From the NCBI GenBank assembly GCA_900313015.1, contig OMPR01000013.1:934747-998746 (forward strand): a stretch of DNA of 64,000 nucleotides, in the 5' to 3' direction. Positions within the stretch are counted from its first letter, which is position 1, and each line of letters starts with the position of its first letter. The notes beneath the pieces were generated by a model that had not been told where the DNA came from, made no database searches, and saw only the letters and a list, made by a program, of their open reading frames with translations. The translations under genes were made by a program, and so were the position numbers. The DNA is from Rhodobacteraceae bacterium EL53 (GTDB lineage Bacteria; Pseudomonadota; Alphaproteobacteria; Rhodobacterales; Rhodobacteraceae). Of this stretch, positions 8,398 through 16,457 are shown one piece after another.

Positions 8398-9093
8398 ATG
8401 ACTGAGCCATTGGTTCTTGTGCCAGGAATGATGTGTGATGCACGGCTGTATGAGCATCAGTTGCTGCATTTGTCGCGGGAACGAGCGGTCACAATAGCGC
8501 CTGTCACGCAGGGCGATCGTATCGAGGATATTGCTGCATTGCTATTGGATCAACTGCCTGCACGGTTTGCTTTGGCTGGGTTGAGCATGGGCGGCATTGT
8601 CGCGATGGAACTTATTCGCCGTGCCCCAGATCGCGTGACCCGCTTGTGCCTGATGGATACCGAAGCCATGGCCGATACACCCCACATTGCTGCGGCGCGT
8701 GAGCCGATGATTGTTGGAGCCAAGGCCGGGCGATTGGACGAAGTGATGCGCCAAGCCATGCAGCCCGAGTTTCTGGCCCCCGGACCAAGGCGTATGGCGG
8801 TTTTGGATCGGGTGTATCAAATGGCGCGGGATCTGGGACCGGATCTGTTTGAACGGCAATCTCGCGCCTTGCAACGGCGACCAGATCAGCAAAGTACCCT
8901 GCGCAAGATCAAGGTGCCCACATTGATCTTATGTGGCGCGCATGATGCTCTGACGCCTGTCAAACGGCACACCTTTATGGCCGAACTGATCCCGGGCGCC
9001 CACTTGCAGGTGATTGAGGGCGCAGGTCATTTGCCAGTGTTGGAAACGCCAGAGATCGTGACGCAGGCCTTGCGAGACTGGCTCGCGCTTTAA
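8398..9093 (+). CDS. alpha/beta hydrolase
   Basis: A compact 231-residue alpha/beta hydrolase. VLVPGMMCDARLY forms the oxyanion region, GLSMGG is the nucleophile elbow, CGAHDALTP holds the acid and EGAGHLPVLE holds the catalytic His. The MMCD and GLSMGG signatures are those of small esterase/lactonase-like enzymes of the MhpC/BioH type; no substrate can be named. It is separated by 98 bp from the preceding operon and so is probably transcribed separately. The sequence just downstream (9094-9226) is AT-rich with no recognisable signal. Confidence 0.82.
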   Translation: MTEPLVLVPGMMCDARLYEHQLLHLSRERAVTIAPVTQGDRIEDIAALLLDQLPARFALAGLSMGGIVAMELIRRAPDRVTRLCLMDTEAMADTPHIAAAREPMIVGAKAGRLDEVMRQAMQPEFLAPGPRRMAVLDRVYQMARDLGPDLFERQSRALQRRPDQQSTLRKIKVPTLILCGAHDALTPVKRHTFMAELIPGAHLQVIEGAGHLPVLETPEIVTQALRDWLAL

Positions 9094-9226
9094 GCGATCT
9101 GCGTTTTCTTAGCGTATCAAAATTGCGGAGAATTGGCTGCAAAATTGATATGCGAGCTGGGTTAAAACTGGCTGAGCAATTGTTTATTTTTTGGGTTAAG
9201 TAGACGTTGTTTTTAGAGTGTGTTTT

Positions 9227-9778
9227 ATGACGGTTTTGCTTTGGAAGTTCTCATTGCTTGATGCGATACGTCCTTTGTTTGGGTATCAGGACACCGTGCT
9301 TGTCTTGGGTGCCCTGATTGTCATCATTTTCCTAGTTGCGCGTCTTGTACGCAAAAGCGAGGCCAAGCCGAGCAAAGATAAGAACTGGGTTATTCTCGAT
9401 GGCTCTAACGTGTTGTATTGGAAAGATGAAACGCCCCAAATCAAAACTGTTCGTGAGGTTTTGACGCGGCTGAAGGAGTTGGGCTTTACACCGGGGGTCA
9501 TGTTTGACGCCAACGCGGGATATCTGGTTTCGGGGAGCTATCAGCATGACCACCGATTTAGTCAGCAACTCGGCTTGCCAAAAAGCCATGTGATGGTCGT
9601 GCCCAAGGGCACGCCCGCAGACCCCTATATCTTAGCCGCTGCCCGCGATTTGGGTGCACGGATTGTAACAAATGACCGCTATCGGGATTGGGAGAAAAAG
9701 CACAGTGAAATTCGCACACCCGGTTTCTTGATTAAAGGCGGGTATCGGTCTGGGAAGCTCTGGCTTGACGTGGACTAG
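9227..9778 (+). CDS. membrane-anchored NYN-domain ribonuclease-like protein
   Basis: A protein of about 183 residues. It starts with a hydrophobic helix (residues about 20-40, VLVLGALIVIIFLVARLVRK) followed by basic residues, which predicts an N-in/C-in or anchored topology. The cytosolic part is a Zc3h12a-like NYN/PIN nuclease domain: WVILDGSNVLYW supplies the first acidic residue, MFDANAGYL the second, KGTPADPYIL the third and IVTNDRYRDW the fourth. This four-acid arrangement is typical of metal-dependent RNases. The ATG at 9227 is preferred over a GTG at 9218. Its target RNA is unknown. Confidence 0.78.
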   Translation: MTVLLWKFSLLDAIRPLFGYQDTVLVLGALIVIIFLVARLVRKSEAKPSKDKNWVILDGSNVLYWKDETPQIKTVREVLTRLKELGFTPGVMFDANAGYLVSGSYQHDHRFSQQLGLPKSHVMVVPKGTPADPYILAAARDLGARIVTNDRYRDWEKKHSEIRTPGFLIKGGYRSGKLWLDVD

Positions 9779-9817
9779 TTGAAATGCCCGATGATGTATC
9801 TGACAAGTCCCGGATAA

Positions 9818-10408
9818 TTACACCTTCGGGTAGAGCTTTTTGCGTTCTTCTTTGGTCAAGATCGTCGCCGGTCGAACGGGTTCGCCTGTTTCCACATCAA
9901 AAAATGGCGTGTTCCGCCAGCGGCCAGACAAGCGGGCGGCGATCATGCAGCTGAACAGTGCAAAGGCAGAGCGCCCGACGTTCTTGTGTTTGCGCTTGCC
10001 GTCTGGCTGGGGAATGAACCCCTCGCTTATAACGGGTCCCAGACGCTCTGGCGTGGTTAGACGTGCCGCAGCAACGCCAGCAAAGGCCAATTTGGGGGAT
10101 TGCAGAGTGTTAAACATCGGGGCATTGCAGCAGGTCGCATACCAGCGAAACAACCCCTTGGGGCCAAGGCGGAACAAGCCAAGATGTTGCTGGCCTTGCG
10201 TGAAGTGAATGACGCCTGGTGTTGTTTGCAAGATATCAACCGGGCCTGGGGCCGGGTCAGGTTGGCCGAGGTATAGCTCGGCAGCGCGGCAATCGGCACA
10301 ATAACAAACAACATGATTGCCGGATTTGGCAGCAGAGGCATCGAGATGCCCCTGCACAGACCCGCAGTTGCAGGAAAAGGCGAGATCGTTGGAGGAGGTC
10401 CCGCCCAT
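9818..10408 (-). CDS. DUF6151/GFA-like zinc-binding protein
   Basis: A 196-residue protein with a glutathione-dependent formaldehyde-activating (GFA/CENP-V)-like zinc site. SCNCGS near the N terminus and VCYCADCRA around residue 35 give a pair of zinc-cysteine knuckles, and YATCCNAPMF adds further cysteines. It matches the DUF6151 proteins of Rhodobacteraceae. It is not a demonstrated formaldehyde-activating enzyme. The gene starts 4 nt after the phaZ stop on the same strand, so it is probably co-transcribed with phaZ, though a link to polyhydroxyalkanoate metabolism is only inferred from position. Confidence 0.75.
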   Translation of the reverse strand: MGGTSSNDLAFSCNCGSVQGHLDASAAKSGNHVVCYCADCRAAELYLGQPDPAPGPVDILQTTPGVIHFTQGQQHLGLFRLGPKGLFRWYATCCNAPMFNTLQSPKLAFAGVAAARLTTPERLGPVISEGFIPQPDGKRKHKNVGRSAFALFSCMIAARLSGRWRNTPFFDVETGEPVRPATILTKEERKKLYPKV

Positions 10409-10412
10409 TGCT

Positions 10413-11690
10413 TTATACAGCTTTCAGTTTCTTCACCGGTGCTTTGCGCGCAGGTTTGCGCACGGCATTAGCGTTCATGAAGTCGATGACAATTGGACGA
10501 ATGTTGTCGCGCCAGCTGCGGCCTGCAAAAATGCCATAGTGACCGGCACCGGGTTCGACATGGCTGGCCTTTTTGCTGTCGGGCAGGCTGGTGCATAGGT
10601 CCAATGCTGCGATGCACTGACCCGGCGCGGAGATGTCATCATTTGCGCCTTCAACTGTTTTCACCGCGACGCTGGTGATTTTGCCAATATCGATTTTGTG
10701 GCCTTTGACTGTGAATTCGTTTTTGGCGATTTCACAGTTTTTGAATACACGTTCGACGGTCGAAAGGTAGAATTCGGCGGTCATATCCATAACAGCCAAA
10801 TATTCGTCATAAAAGCGGTTGTGTGCATCGTGATCAGAGGCTTCGCCACGCATGGCGCGTTGAATCTGATCCTGGAATGCCTTGGAGTGGCGTTCGCCAT
10901 TCATCGACATGAAAGAGGACAGTTGCAGAAGGCCCGGATAGACCATGCGACCGACGCCGGGGTATTTAAAGCCAACGCGCTGGATCATGGTTTCTTCGAG
11001 CTGGCCCATAGTTACACGGCGCCCAAAATCTGTAACCTCGGTTGCGTTTGCATCTGGGTTTACCGGACCACCGATCAGGGTCAGGGACAAGGGCTGTGCG
11101 TCGGGATCCTGTTCGGCAAGATAGGCGGTGGCGGCCAGCGTGAGCGGCGCGGGTTGGCAGACTGCGATTACATGGGTGTCAGGGCCCATTTCGCGCATAA
11201 AGTCAACCAAGTAGAGCGTGTAATCTTCGACGTCAAACTTGCCTGCGGAAACTGGGATGTCCCGGGCGTTGTGCCAGTCTGTAATGTAGACTTCGCAGTT
11301 GACCATCAGGCTTTTAACGGTCGAGCGCAGCAGGGTCGCGTAATGGCCAGACATGGGGGCGACCAGCAGAACCTTGCGGGGTTGTTCTTCGCGGCCGTTA
11401 ACCTTGAAATGGATTAGATCGCCAAAGGGACCTTCGACAACGGTGCGGATGTCAACCAAGTGGTCCTTGCCATCTTCACAGGTGAAGGTGCGGATGCCCC
11501 AATCGGGTTTTACAACCATACGTTGGAAGGTGCGTTCGGTAACCTCGCCCCATGCTGCCATCCAATTCAAAGCGGGGTTGGGCATCATCGAAAACATTGG
11601 ATAAGAAGCCATGGAGTTGGCTGATGCTCCGAGCCACTGGTTGGTGTTTCGCACCGTTTCCATCAGGTCGTAGGTCATCATATAGCGCAT
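10413..11690 (-). CDS. phaZ: intracellular polyhydroxyalkanoate depolymerase
   Basis: A 425-residue intracellular PHB depolymerase of the PhaZ1 type, which mobilises stored polyhydroxyalkanoate granules. The catalytic cysteine sits in VIAVCQPAPLT, as in this family where Cys replaces Ser in the lipase box. The N terminus MRYMMTYDLMET and the segment MFSMMPNPALNWMAAWGE are typical. Asp and His follow in the C-terminal third (GANDDISAPGQ; EPGAGHYGIFAGRSW). The ATG at 11690 has AGGAGAG 8 nt upstream. It is divergent from phaC across a 112-bp intergenic region with a PhaR box. Confidence 0.95.
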   Translation of the reverse strand: MRYMMTYDLMETVRNTNQWLGASANSMASYPMFSMMPNPALNWMAAWGEVTERTFQRMVVKPDWGIRTFTCEDGKDHLVDIRTVVEGPFGDLIHFKVNGREEQPRKVLLVAPMSGHYATLLRSTVKSLMVNCEVYITDWHNARDIPVSAGKFDVEDYTLYLVDFMREMGPDTHVIAVCQPAPLTLAATAYLAEQDPDAQPLSLTLIGGPVNPDANATEVTDFGRRVTMGQLEETMIQRVGFKYPGVGRMVYPGLLQLSSFMSMNGERHSKAFQDQIQRAMRGEASDHDAHNRFYDEYLAVMDMTAEFYLSTVERVFKNCEIAKNEFTVKGHKIDIGKITSVAVKTVEGANDDISAPGQCIAALDLCTSLPDSKKASHVEPGAGHYGIFAGRSWRDNIRPIVIDFMNANAVRKPARKAPVKKLKAV

Positions 11691-11767
11691 CGATTGGCTC
11701 TCCTAATAAAATACCGGGAAAACCCGGACCATTCGTCGCTTTGCCCCCCGCAACACACGACGTTATT

Positions 11768-11778
11768 CTGCGTAGCAG
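11768..11778. promoter_or_regulatory. PhaR-type operator in the phaZ-phaC intergenic region
   Basis: The sequence CTGCGTAGCAG fits the CTGC-N3-GCAG consensus known for PhaR repressors of Rhodobacter sphaeroides and Paracoccus. It lies 25 bp before the phaC start and about 78 bp before the phaZ start, so binding could affect both divergent promoters. Confidence 0.7.
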
Positions 11779-11802
11779 CGAGACTAGGGGGGATTCCTTT
11801 AA

Positions 11803-13605
11803 ATGACAACTGGCCAAGACAACGCACCGGAATTGACCGGCGAACACTTTGAACGCCTTAAAGAAAATATGACTAAGGTTGAGATATTATCGAAACGCCT
11901 CGTCGAAATTATGTCTGGGAAAAATCCGCACCATCCGGCGCTAGATGGCCCGAATCAAGATCTTTTCGCAAAGGCAGCAACGGCTTATTGGTCCGACGCT
12001 GCGCAAAATCCCGCCAAGTTGTGGGAGCAGCAGGTCGAATTCTGGGGCAAAACAGTGATGAATTTCGCTGAGGCGCAGAAATCGATGACCTCGGGATCTG
12101 TCGTTGAAGGCGGGGAGGCCTCTAAAGACCGTCGTTTCGCGAACCCCATGTGGGACACCAACCCCTATTTCCATTTCATCAAACAGCAATATTTGACCAA
12201 TGCCGCCACGATTGAACAGGCACTTGCAGAGGTGAACGAAGACGACCCGACAGAAAAACAGCGGCTGCAATATTTCGCGCAGCAGATTGTTGATCTGATG
12301 GCGCCGACCAATTTTCTCGCGACCAATCCGGATGCGCTAGAGAAGGCAGTCGAAACCGAAGGCCAATCACTGGTACAGGGGTTGGAAAACATGGTGGCCG
12401 ACCTAGAGGCCAACAAAGGTGAGCTGATTGTACGTCTGGCGGATGAAACCGCGTTTGAGCTGGGTGGCAATATTGCGACCACGCCGGGTGATGTAGTGTT
12501 CCGCAACAACATGATGGAGCTGATCCAATACAAACCAGTGACTGAAACCGTGCACGAGATCCCCATCGTGCTGTTTCCGCCCTGGATCAACAAATTCTAC
12601 ATCCTTGACCTCAAGGCGCAGAATAGCCTGATCAAATGGGTGACCGAACAGGGCTATACTCTCTTTGTTGTGAGCTGGGTGAACCCAGATACTTCGCATG
12701 CTGAAATCGGTCTGGAAGATTATATTCAGGACGGGTTCCTGACTGCCTTTGATGAGGTAAAAAAGATCTGCAACGTAAAGCAGGTCAACGCTGTGGGCTA
12801 TTGCATTGCGGGCACGACGCTAAGCCTAACTTTGTCGTTGCTGAAACAGCGTGGCGATAAGACGGTTAAATCCGCGACTTTCTTTACGGCGCTGACGGAT
12901 TTCTCGGATCAGGGGGAATTCACGCCCTTCCTGCAGAACGATTTCATCGACGGGATCGAAGAAGAAGTGAACAAGCAGGGCATTCTGCGGTCGTATATCA
13001 TGGCACGAACGTTCTCGTACCTGCGGTCCAACGATCTGATATATTCGCCAGCGATCCGCAGTTACATGCTGGGGGAAACGCCGCCTGCGTTTGATCTGTT
13101 GTACTGGAACGGGGACGGGGCCAATTTGCCGGCCAAGATGGCGGTGCAGTATCTGCGCGGCCTGTGTCAGCGCAACGAATTCGCCGATGGCGGGTTCGAA
13201 TTGATGGGGCATACGCTGAACCTGAAAGACGTTGATGTGCCTTTGATGTCGATCACCTGCGAAACCGATCACATCGCGGCGTGGAAAGACTGCTATCGTG
13301 GTGTGCAGAAAATGGGGTCGCGCAATAAAACATTTGTGGTTTCAGAGTCGGGTCACATCGCCGGTATCGTGAACCCTCCCAGCAAAAAGAAATACGGTCA
13401 CTACCTGAACCCTGATCTGAAGGCGGATTCCGAGACATGGATGAAAGAGGCCGATTACCATGCAGGGTCGTGGTGGCCGATGTGGGAAGTCTGGCTGAAA
13501 AAGCGGTCAGGTAAGCAAGTTCCGGCGCGTGATACTGGCGATTCGGACCATCCGCGGCTTGCGCCTGCACCAGGGGACTACGTGACCGTCAAAGCAAACA
13601 ATTGA
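11803..13605 (+). CDS. phaC: class I polyhydroxyalkanoate synthase
   Basis: A 600-residue PHA synthase that polymerises (R)-3-hydroxyacyl-CoA on granule surfaces. Class I is indicated by length and by standing without phaE. The lipase-like box VGYCIAG places the catalytic Cys at residue 334. VNPPSKKKYGHY follows the catalytic His region SESGHIAG, and TCETDHIAAW is the usual C-terminal block. An AGGGGGG ribosome binding site precedes the ATG. The order phaZ <> phaC-phaP-phaR is the standard one in Rhodobacter relatives, and the PhaR box at 11768-11778 suggests repression when no polymer is present. Confidence 0.96.
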   Translation: MTTGQDNAPELTGEHFERLKENMTKVEILSKRLVEIMSGKNPHHPALDGPNQDLFAKAATAYWSDAAQNPAKLWEQQVEFWGKTVMNFAEAQKSMTSGSVVEGGEASKDRRFANPMWDTNPYFHFIKQQYLTNAATIEQALAEVNEDDPTEKQRLQYFAQQIVDLMAPTNFLATNPDALEKAVETEGQSLVQGLENMVADLEANKGELIVRLADETAFELGGNIATTPGDVVFRNNMMELIQYKPVTETVHEIPIVLFPPWINKFYILDLKAQNSLIKWVTEQGYTLFVVSWVNPDTSHAEIGLEDYIQDGFLTAFDEVKKICNVKQVNAVGYCIAGTTLSLTLSLLKQRGDKTVKSATFFTALTDFSDQGEFTPFLQNDFIDGIEEEVNKQGILRSYIMARTFSYLRSNDLIYSPAIRSYMLGETPPAFDLLYWNGDGANLPAKMAVQYLRGLCQRNEFADGGFELMGHTLNLKDVDVPLMSITCETDHIAAWKDCYRGVQKMGSRNKTFVVSESGHIAGIVNPPSKKKYGHYLNPDLKADSETWMKEADYHAGSWWPMWEVWLKKRSGKQVPARDTGDSDHPRLAPAPGDYVTVKANN

Positions 13606-13629
13606 TTTTGCTTGGTTTCTAAAATTATT

Positions 13630-13640
13630 CTGCATTGCAG
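13630..13640. promoter_or_regulatory. PhaR operator 1 upstream of phaP
   Basis: CTGCATTGCAG is an exact CTGC-N3-GCAG match, about 97 bp before the phaP start. It is the first of two identical-class boxes, the second being at 13660-13670. Confidence 0.78.
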
Positions 13641-13659
13641 CAAGAAATATCTTGAAATG

Positions 13660-13670
13660 CTGCGATGCAG
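13660..13670. promoter_or_regulatory. PhaR operator 2 upstream of phaP
   Basis: CTGCGATGCAG is an exact CTGC-N3-GCAG match, 30 bp (nearly three helical turns) from operator 1 centre to centre. Two bound PhaR dimers or tetramers would therefore lie on the same DNA face. This arrangement fits the tight phasin repression reported for PhaR in related bacteria. Confidence 0.78.
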
Positions 13671-13736
13671 AAAGCATATTCTCATCAGCTGAACGAAAAC
13701 GGGGTGGGCCCGTAAACAGCCTAGAGGATTGATACA

Positions 13737-14183
13737 ATGAACAAGACACAAGATTTTTCCGCGATCATGAAAGACATGATGGGTTCTTTTCCAGTTGATA
13801 CCGGTGCTGTTGAAGACGCATTCAAAAGCACTGCTTCGCTGAACGAAAAACTGTCCGGCGTTGCTCTGGAAGCTGCCGAGAAATCCGCAGAGATCTCCAA
13901 CAAGTGGACCAAAGAAACCCTGTCGAAGCTGACCGAAGTTTCCAAAGTAAAAGCTGATCCAGCCGACTACGCAAAAGCCGCAACCGATTTCGCATCGGCC
14001 GCTGCTGAAGTTGCTGCTGAAAACATGTCTGCTTTCGCTGAAATCGCGAAAAAAGTTCAGATGGACACAGTTGAACTGATGATGGCTGCTGGTAAAGACG
14101 CTGCAGAAGACGCAACTTCTGCCGTTAAGAAAGCAACCAACGACGTTACCGCCGCTGCTCAGAAAGCAACAGCAGCTAAGTAA
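13737..14183 (+). CDS. phaP: phasin (PHA granule-coating protein)
   Basis: A 148-residue Ala-, Lys- and Glu-rich amphipathic helical protein with no cysteine and no membrane segment, typical of phasin_2-family proteins. The FAEIAKKVQMDTVELM segment and the long alanine-rich tail (SAVKKATNDVTAAAQKATAAK region) are characteristic. Phasins cover polyhydroxyalkanoate granules and control their size and number. It lies between phaC and phaR with a ribosome binding site AGAGGA before the ATG, two PhaR boxes upstream and a strong terminator downstream, so it can be transcribed on its own at high level. Confidence 0.93.
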   Translation: MNKTQDFSAIMKDMMGSFPVDTGAVEDAFKSTASLNEKLSGVALEAAEKSAEISNKWTKETLSKLTEVSKVKADPADYAKAATDFASAAAEVAAENMSAFAEIAKKVQMDTVELMMAAGKDAAEDATSAVKKATNDVTAAAQKATAAK

Positions 14184-14232
14184 GACATACTGCGGGATCG
14201 CTCCCTCTCCTCCCTTTAGGAGTATCCCGTTT

Positions 14233-14266
14233 GGGCAGATCGAAAGATCTGCCCTTTCTTTGTTTT
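14233..14266 (+). terminator. rho-independent terminator after phaP
   Basis: A 9-bp perfect stem GGGCAGATC/GATCTGCCC with a GAAA tetraloop (14233-14254) is followed by TTTCTTTGTTTT. This very stable terminator sits about 50 nt after the phaP stop and isolates the phasin transcript from phaR. Confidence 0.93.
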
Positions 14267-14415
14267 AACAGCATGTGTTTTTGTATTGGCATTTCGGGTG
14301 GCCCTTTGGCCACGAAGAGATAGGCGCGTACTCAGTAGGGATTTGGGTAAACAGGCAAATCGGGCTGTTCCCCGCAGCTGCTCTTTCTTTTTGTTCTGCG
14401 CTCGCATAGTCTACG

Positions 14416-14426
14416 CTGCAATGCAT
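14416..14426. promoter_or_regulatory. imperfect PhaR-type box in front of phaR
   Basis: CTGCAATGCAT matches seven of the eight fixed bases of CTGC-N3-GCAG and lies 21 bp before the phaR GTG. If functional it would give autoregulation of phaR. The match is imperfect. Confidence 0.45.
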
Positions 14427-14447
14427 CATCCTTGGGGAGGGAAGTCC

Positions 14448-15008
14448 GTGGCAGATAACGATAAGCCGCTGTTGATTAAGCGTTATGCCAGTCGGCGGCT
14501 GTATAATACCGAAACCAGTGATTACGTCACTTTGGAAGATATCGCAGGGTTTATTCGCGAAGGACGCGAGGTTCAGATCATCGACTTGAAATCAGGCGAT
14601 GACCTGACGCGTCAGTATCTGTTGCAAATTATTGCTGAGCACGAGAGCCGTGGCGAAAACGTATTGCCGGTCAATGTGTTGAACGATCTGGTGCGCAGTT
14701 ACATGCAACCCGGTGGTGGGGTAATGCCACAGTTTTTGCAAAGCTCTTTTGACATGCTGCGCGAAAGCCAATCCAAGATGATGGAAGGCATGACCGCCAT
14801 CAACCCGATGTCTCAGATCCCCGGATTTGATGCGATGCAGGCGCAGCAACAAGCGTTTCTCAAGGCGATGACGGGGGGCTTGGCGACAAATTGGTCTGCC
14901 CCGGATGCAAGTGAAGAAAAAGCCGCGACCGAAGAAGGTGGCGAGGATCTGGATGAGATCAAGAAGCAGCTGGCGGAATTGCAGAGCAAATTGTCCAAGC
15001 TGAGTTAA
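14448..15008 (+). CDS. phaR: polyhydroxyalkanoate synthesis repressor PhaR
   Basis: A 186-residue DNA- and PHA-binding repressor. The N-terminal PHB_acc_N domain (DKPLLIKRYASRRLYNTET, then DYVTLEDIAGFIREG) binds DNA. The following PHB_acc domain (LLQIIAEHES to SFDMLRESQ) senses nascent polymer. The C terminus is acidic and ends in a short Leu/Lys coiled coil. The reading frame is open upstream, but the GTG at 14448 with GGGAGGGA upstream starts exactly at the family N terminus. The four CTGC-N3-GCAG-like boxes in this locus are its probable targets. Confidence 0.94.
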   Translation: MADNDKPLLIKRYASRRLYNTETSDYVTLEDIAGFIREGREVQIIDLKSGDDLTRQYLLQIIAEHESRGENVLPVNVLNDLVRSYMQPGGGVMPQFLQSSFDMLRESQSKMMEGMTAINPMSQIPGFDAMQAQQQAFLKAMTGGLATNWSAPDASEEKAATEEGGEDLDEIKKQLAELQSKLSKLS

Positions 15009-15038
15009 GCGTTACCATTTAAGTCTTGTGAACGTGAT

Positions 15039-15070
15039 GAGGCCCCAATTGGGGCCTCTTTGCGTTCTTA
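15039..15070 (+). terminator. rho-independent terminator after phaR
   Basis: The stem GAGGCCCC/GGGGCCTC with an AATT loop (15039-15058) is followed by TTTGCGTTCTT. It lies 30 nt after the phaR stop and in front of the convergent aminotransferase gene. Confidence 0.85.
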
Positions 15071-15086
15071 GGGGCGGGAATTTGAC

Positions 15087-16277
15087 TTAGGTGCCGAAGA
15101 CGCGCAAGGGGCCGGCCACCTCTGACATTGCTTCTAGCAAGATGTCCGCAACCGCATCCAGTTCCGCCCGGTTGAGGCGAACAGGCAGGCGTACATCACA
15201 GGCCTGCATCAGCATGGCCCGTGTTTGGGGCAGATCTGGCAGGTTAGGGATGAATTGCCAGTTCCAGAAAGCACGTGCGTTATCCTCGCTCAAGCCAAAC
15301 ACCTGAACCTTTACGCCTTTGGCTTCGGCTGCAGTGGCAAAGGCGCGGGTGTCGGCTTCGTCTAGGCCGCTGATGTTGAACTGGATCGAATCCGGTGCGC
15401 GGACTTCGGGCGCCAGCGGTGCGGGAACGGAGATCCAGGGCGAGGAATTCAGCCGCTCAGCCACATAGTCGTGATTGGCGCGGCCATCGCGGACTCGGCG
15501 CAACAGTTCTGGCAATTGGGGACGGATCACAGCGGCGCTGAGGTTGCTCATCCGCAGGTTATAGAGCGGCAGTTGGTTCTGCCATTTGGCAAAGGCATCC
15601 TGTAGAACCGGGTGTTTCTTCCAATTGTGTTCATATGCGCCGGACATAATGATAGCGCGGGCGACAAGGTCGGCATCGTCGGTGATCAGGATACCGCCTT
15701 CACCTGCATTGATCATCTTGTAGGATTGGAACGAGAAACAACCAACCTGGCCAAGTGTGCCAATGTTTTCGCCATTCCACGTGGTGCCCAGCGAATGGGC
15801 GGCATCTTCGATGACGGGGATTTTGCGGGCATCGCACAGGGCCATGATAGCATCCATGTCCGAGGTGTGACCGCGCATATGGCTGATGATGACGGCCTGT
15901 ACGCTGTCCAACTTGGTCTCAAAATCCGACATGTCGATGCGGTAGTTATCCTTCACTTCGCACAAAACGGGGATGCAGTCTGCATGCACCACAGACGACG
16001 GGACCGCCGCAAAGGTAAAGCCGGGAATCAGGACGCGCGCGTCACGGGGCAGGTCAAGCGCCTTGAGCGACAGGAACAGCGCGGCAGAGCAGGAGGATAC
16101 AGCCAATGCGTATTTGCTGCCCAAGAGGGCGGCGAATTCGGATTCAAGCAAGGAAACAGGGGAATTATCTGGCGCGGTGTAACGGAACAGATCTCCAGAC
16201 CGGAGCAGCGCATCAATGGCGTCGCGGGCGGCTTCGGGGATGGGCTCGGCGGCGTGAACGTTTGGCGGCTGTATCAT
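15087..16277 (-). CDS. DegT/DnrJ/EryC1/StrS-family PLP aminotransferase
   Basis: A 396-residue fold-type I PLP enzyme of the sugar-aminotransferase (DegT/DnrJ/EryC1/StrS) family. The cofactor Lys is at residue 187 in SFQSYKMINAGEGG. VIEDAAHSLG (Asp158) pairs with the pyridine nitrogen. LIPGFTFAAVPSSV and SHMRGHTSDM are the other family blocks. These enzymes usually aminate keto-sugars or cyclitols, but no sugar-biosynthesis genes are nearby. The neighbours are glutamine-synthetase-like ligases, from which it is separated by a terminator (16394-16427), so its substrate is unknown. An AGGA ribosome binding site precedes the ATG. Confidence 0.88.
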   Translation of the reverse strand: MIQPPNVHAAEPIPEAARDAIDALLRSGDLFRYTAPDNSPVSLLESEFAALLGSKYALAVSSCSAALFLSLKALDLPRDARVLIPGFTFAAVPSSVVHADCIPVLCEVKDNYRIDMSDFETKLDSVQAVIISHMRGHTSDMDAIMALCDARKIPVIEDAAHSLGTTWNGENIGTLGQVGCFSFQSYKMINAGEGGILITDDADLVARAIIMSGAYEHNWKKHPVLQDAFAKWQNQLPLYNLRMSNLSAAVIRPQLPELLRRVRDGRANHDYVAERLNSSPWISVPAPLAPEVRAPDSIQFNISGLDEADTRAFATAAEAKGVKVQVFGLSEDNARAFWNWQFIPNLPDLPQTRAMLMQACDVRLPVRLNRAELDAVADILLEAMSEVAGPLRVFGT

Positions 16278-16393
16278 ATTTCAATTTCCTGAATAGAACC
16301 TTTGATAAATGTAAAACAAAGACTCGAAATTGCCAAGGTCTGTTGCTGTCTTTTGCGGCACTGGGCGCACATGCGCGTGGGTTTATCCCATAG

Positions 16394-16427
16394 AAAAACC
16401 CGCCCAGCTGCGGCGGCTGGACGGGTT
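16394..16427 (-). terminator. terminator of the glutamine synthetase-like operon
   Basis: A 12-bp stem with one mismatch (AACCCGCCCAGC with GCTGGACGGGTT, 16397-16408 and 16116+300 to 16427, that is 16416-16427) is followed on the minus strand by TTTTTCTA. It lies about 30 nt after the stop of the 16458-17816 gene. Confidence 0.82.
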
Positions 16428-16457
16428 GGACTGTCTTAGGGATGACTGTTGCTGGTA

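Noticed and set aside
9227..9778. NYN/PIN protein as a toxin of a toxin-antitoxin pair
   Set aside because: No small antitoxin gene overlaps or adjoins it, and it carries a membrane anchor.
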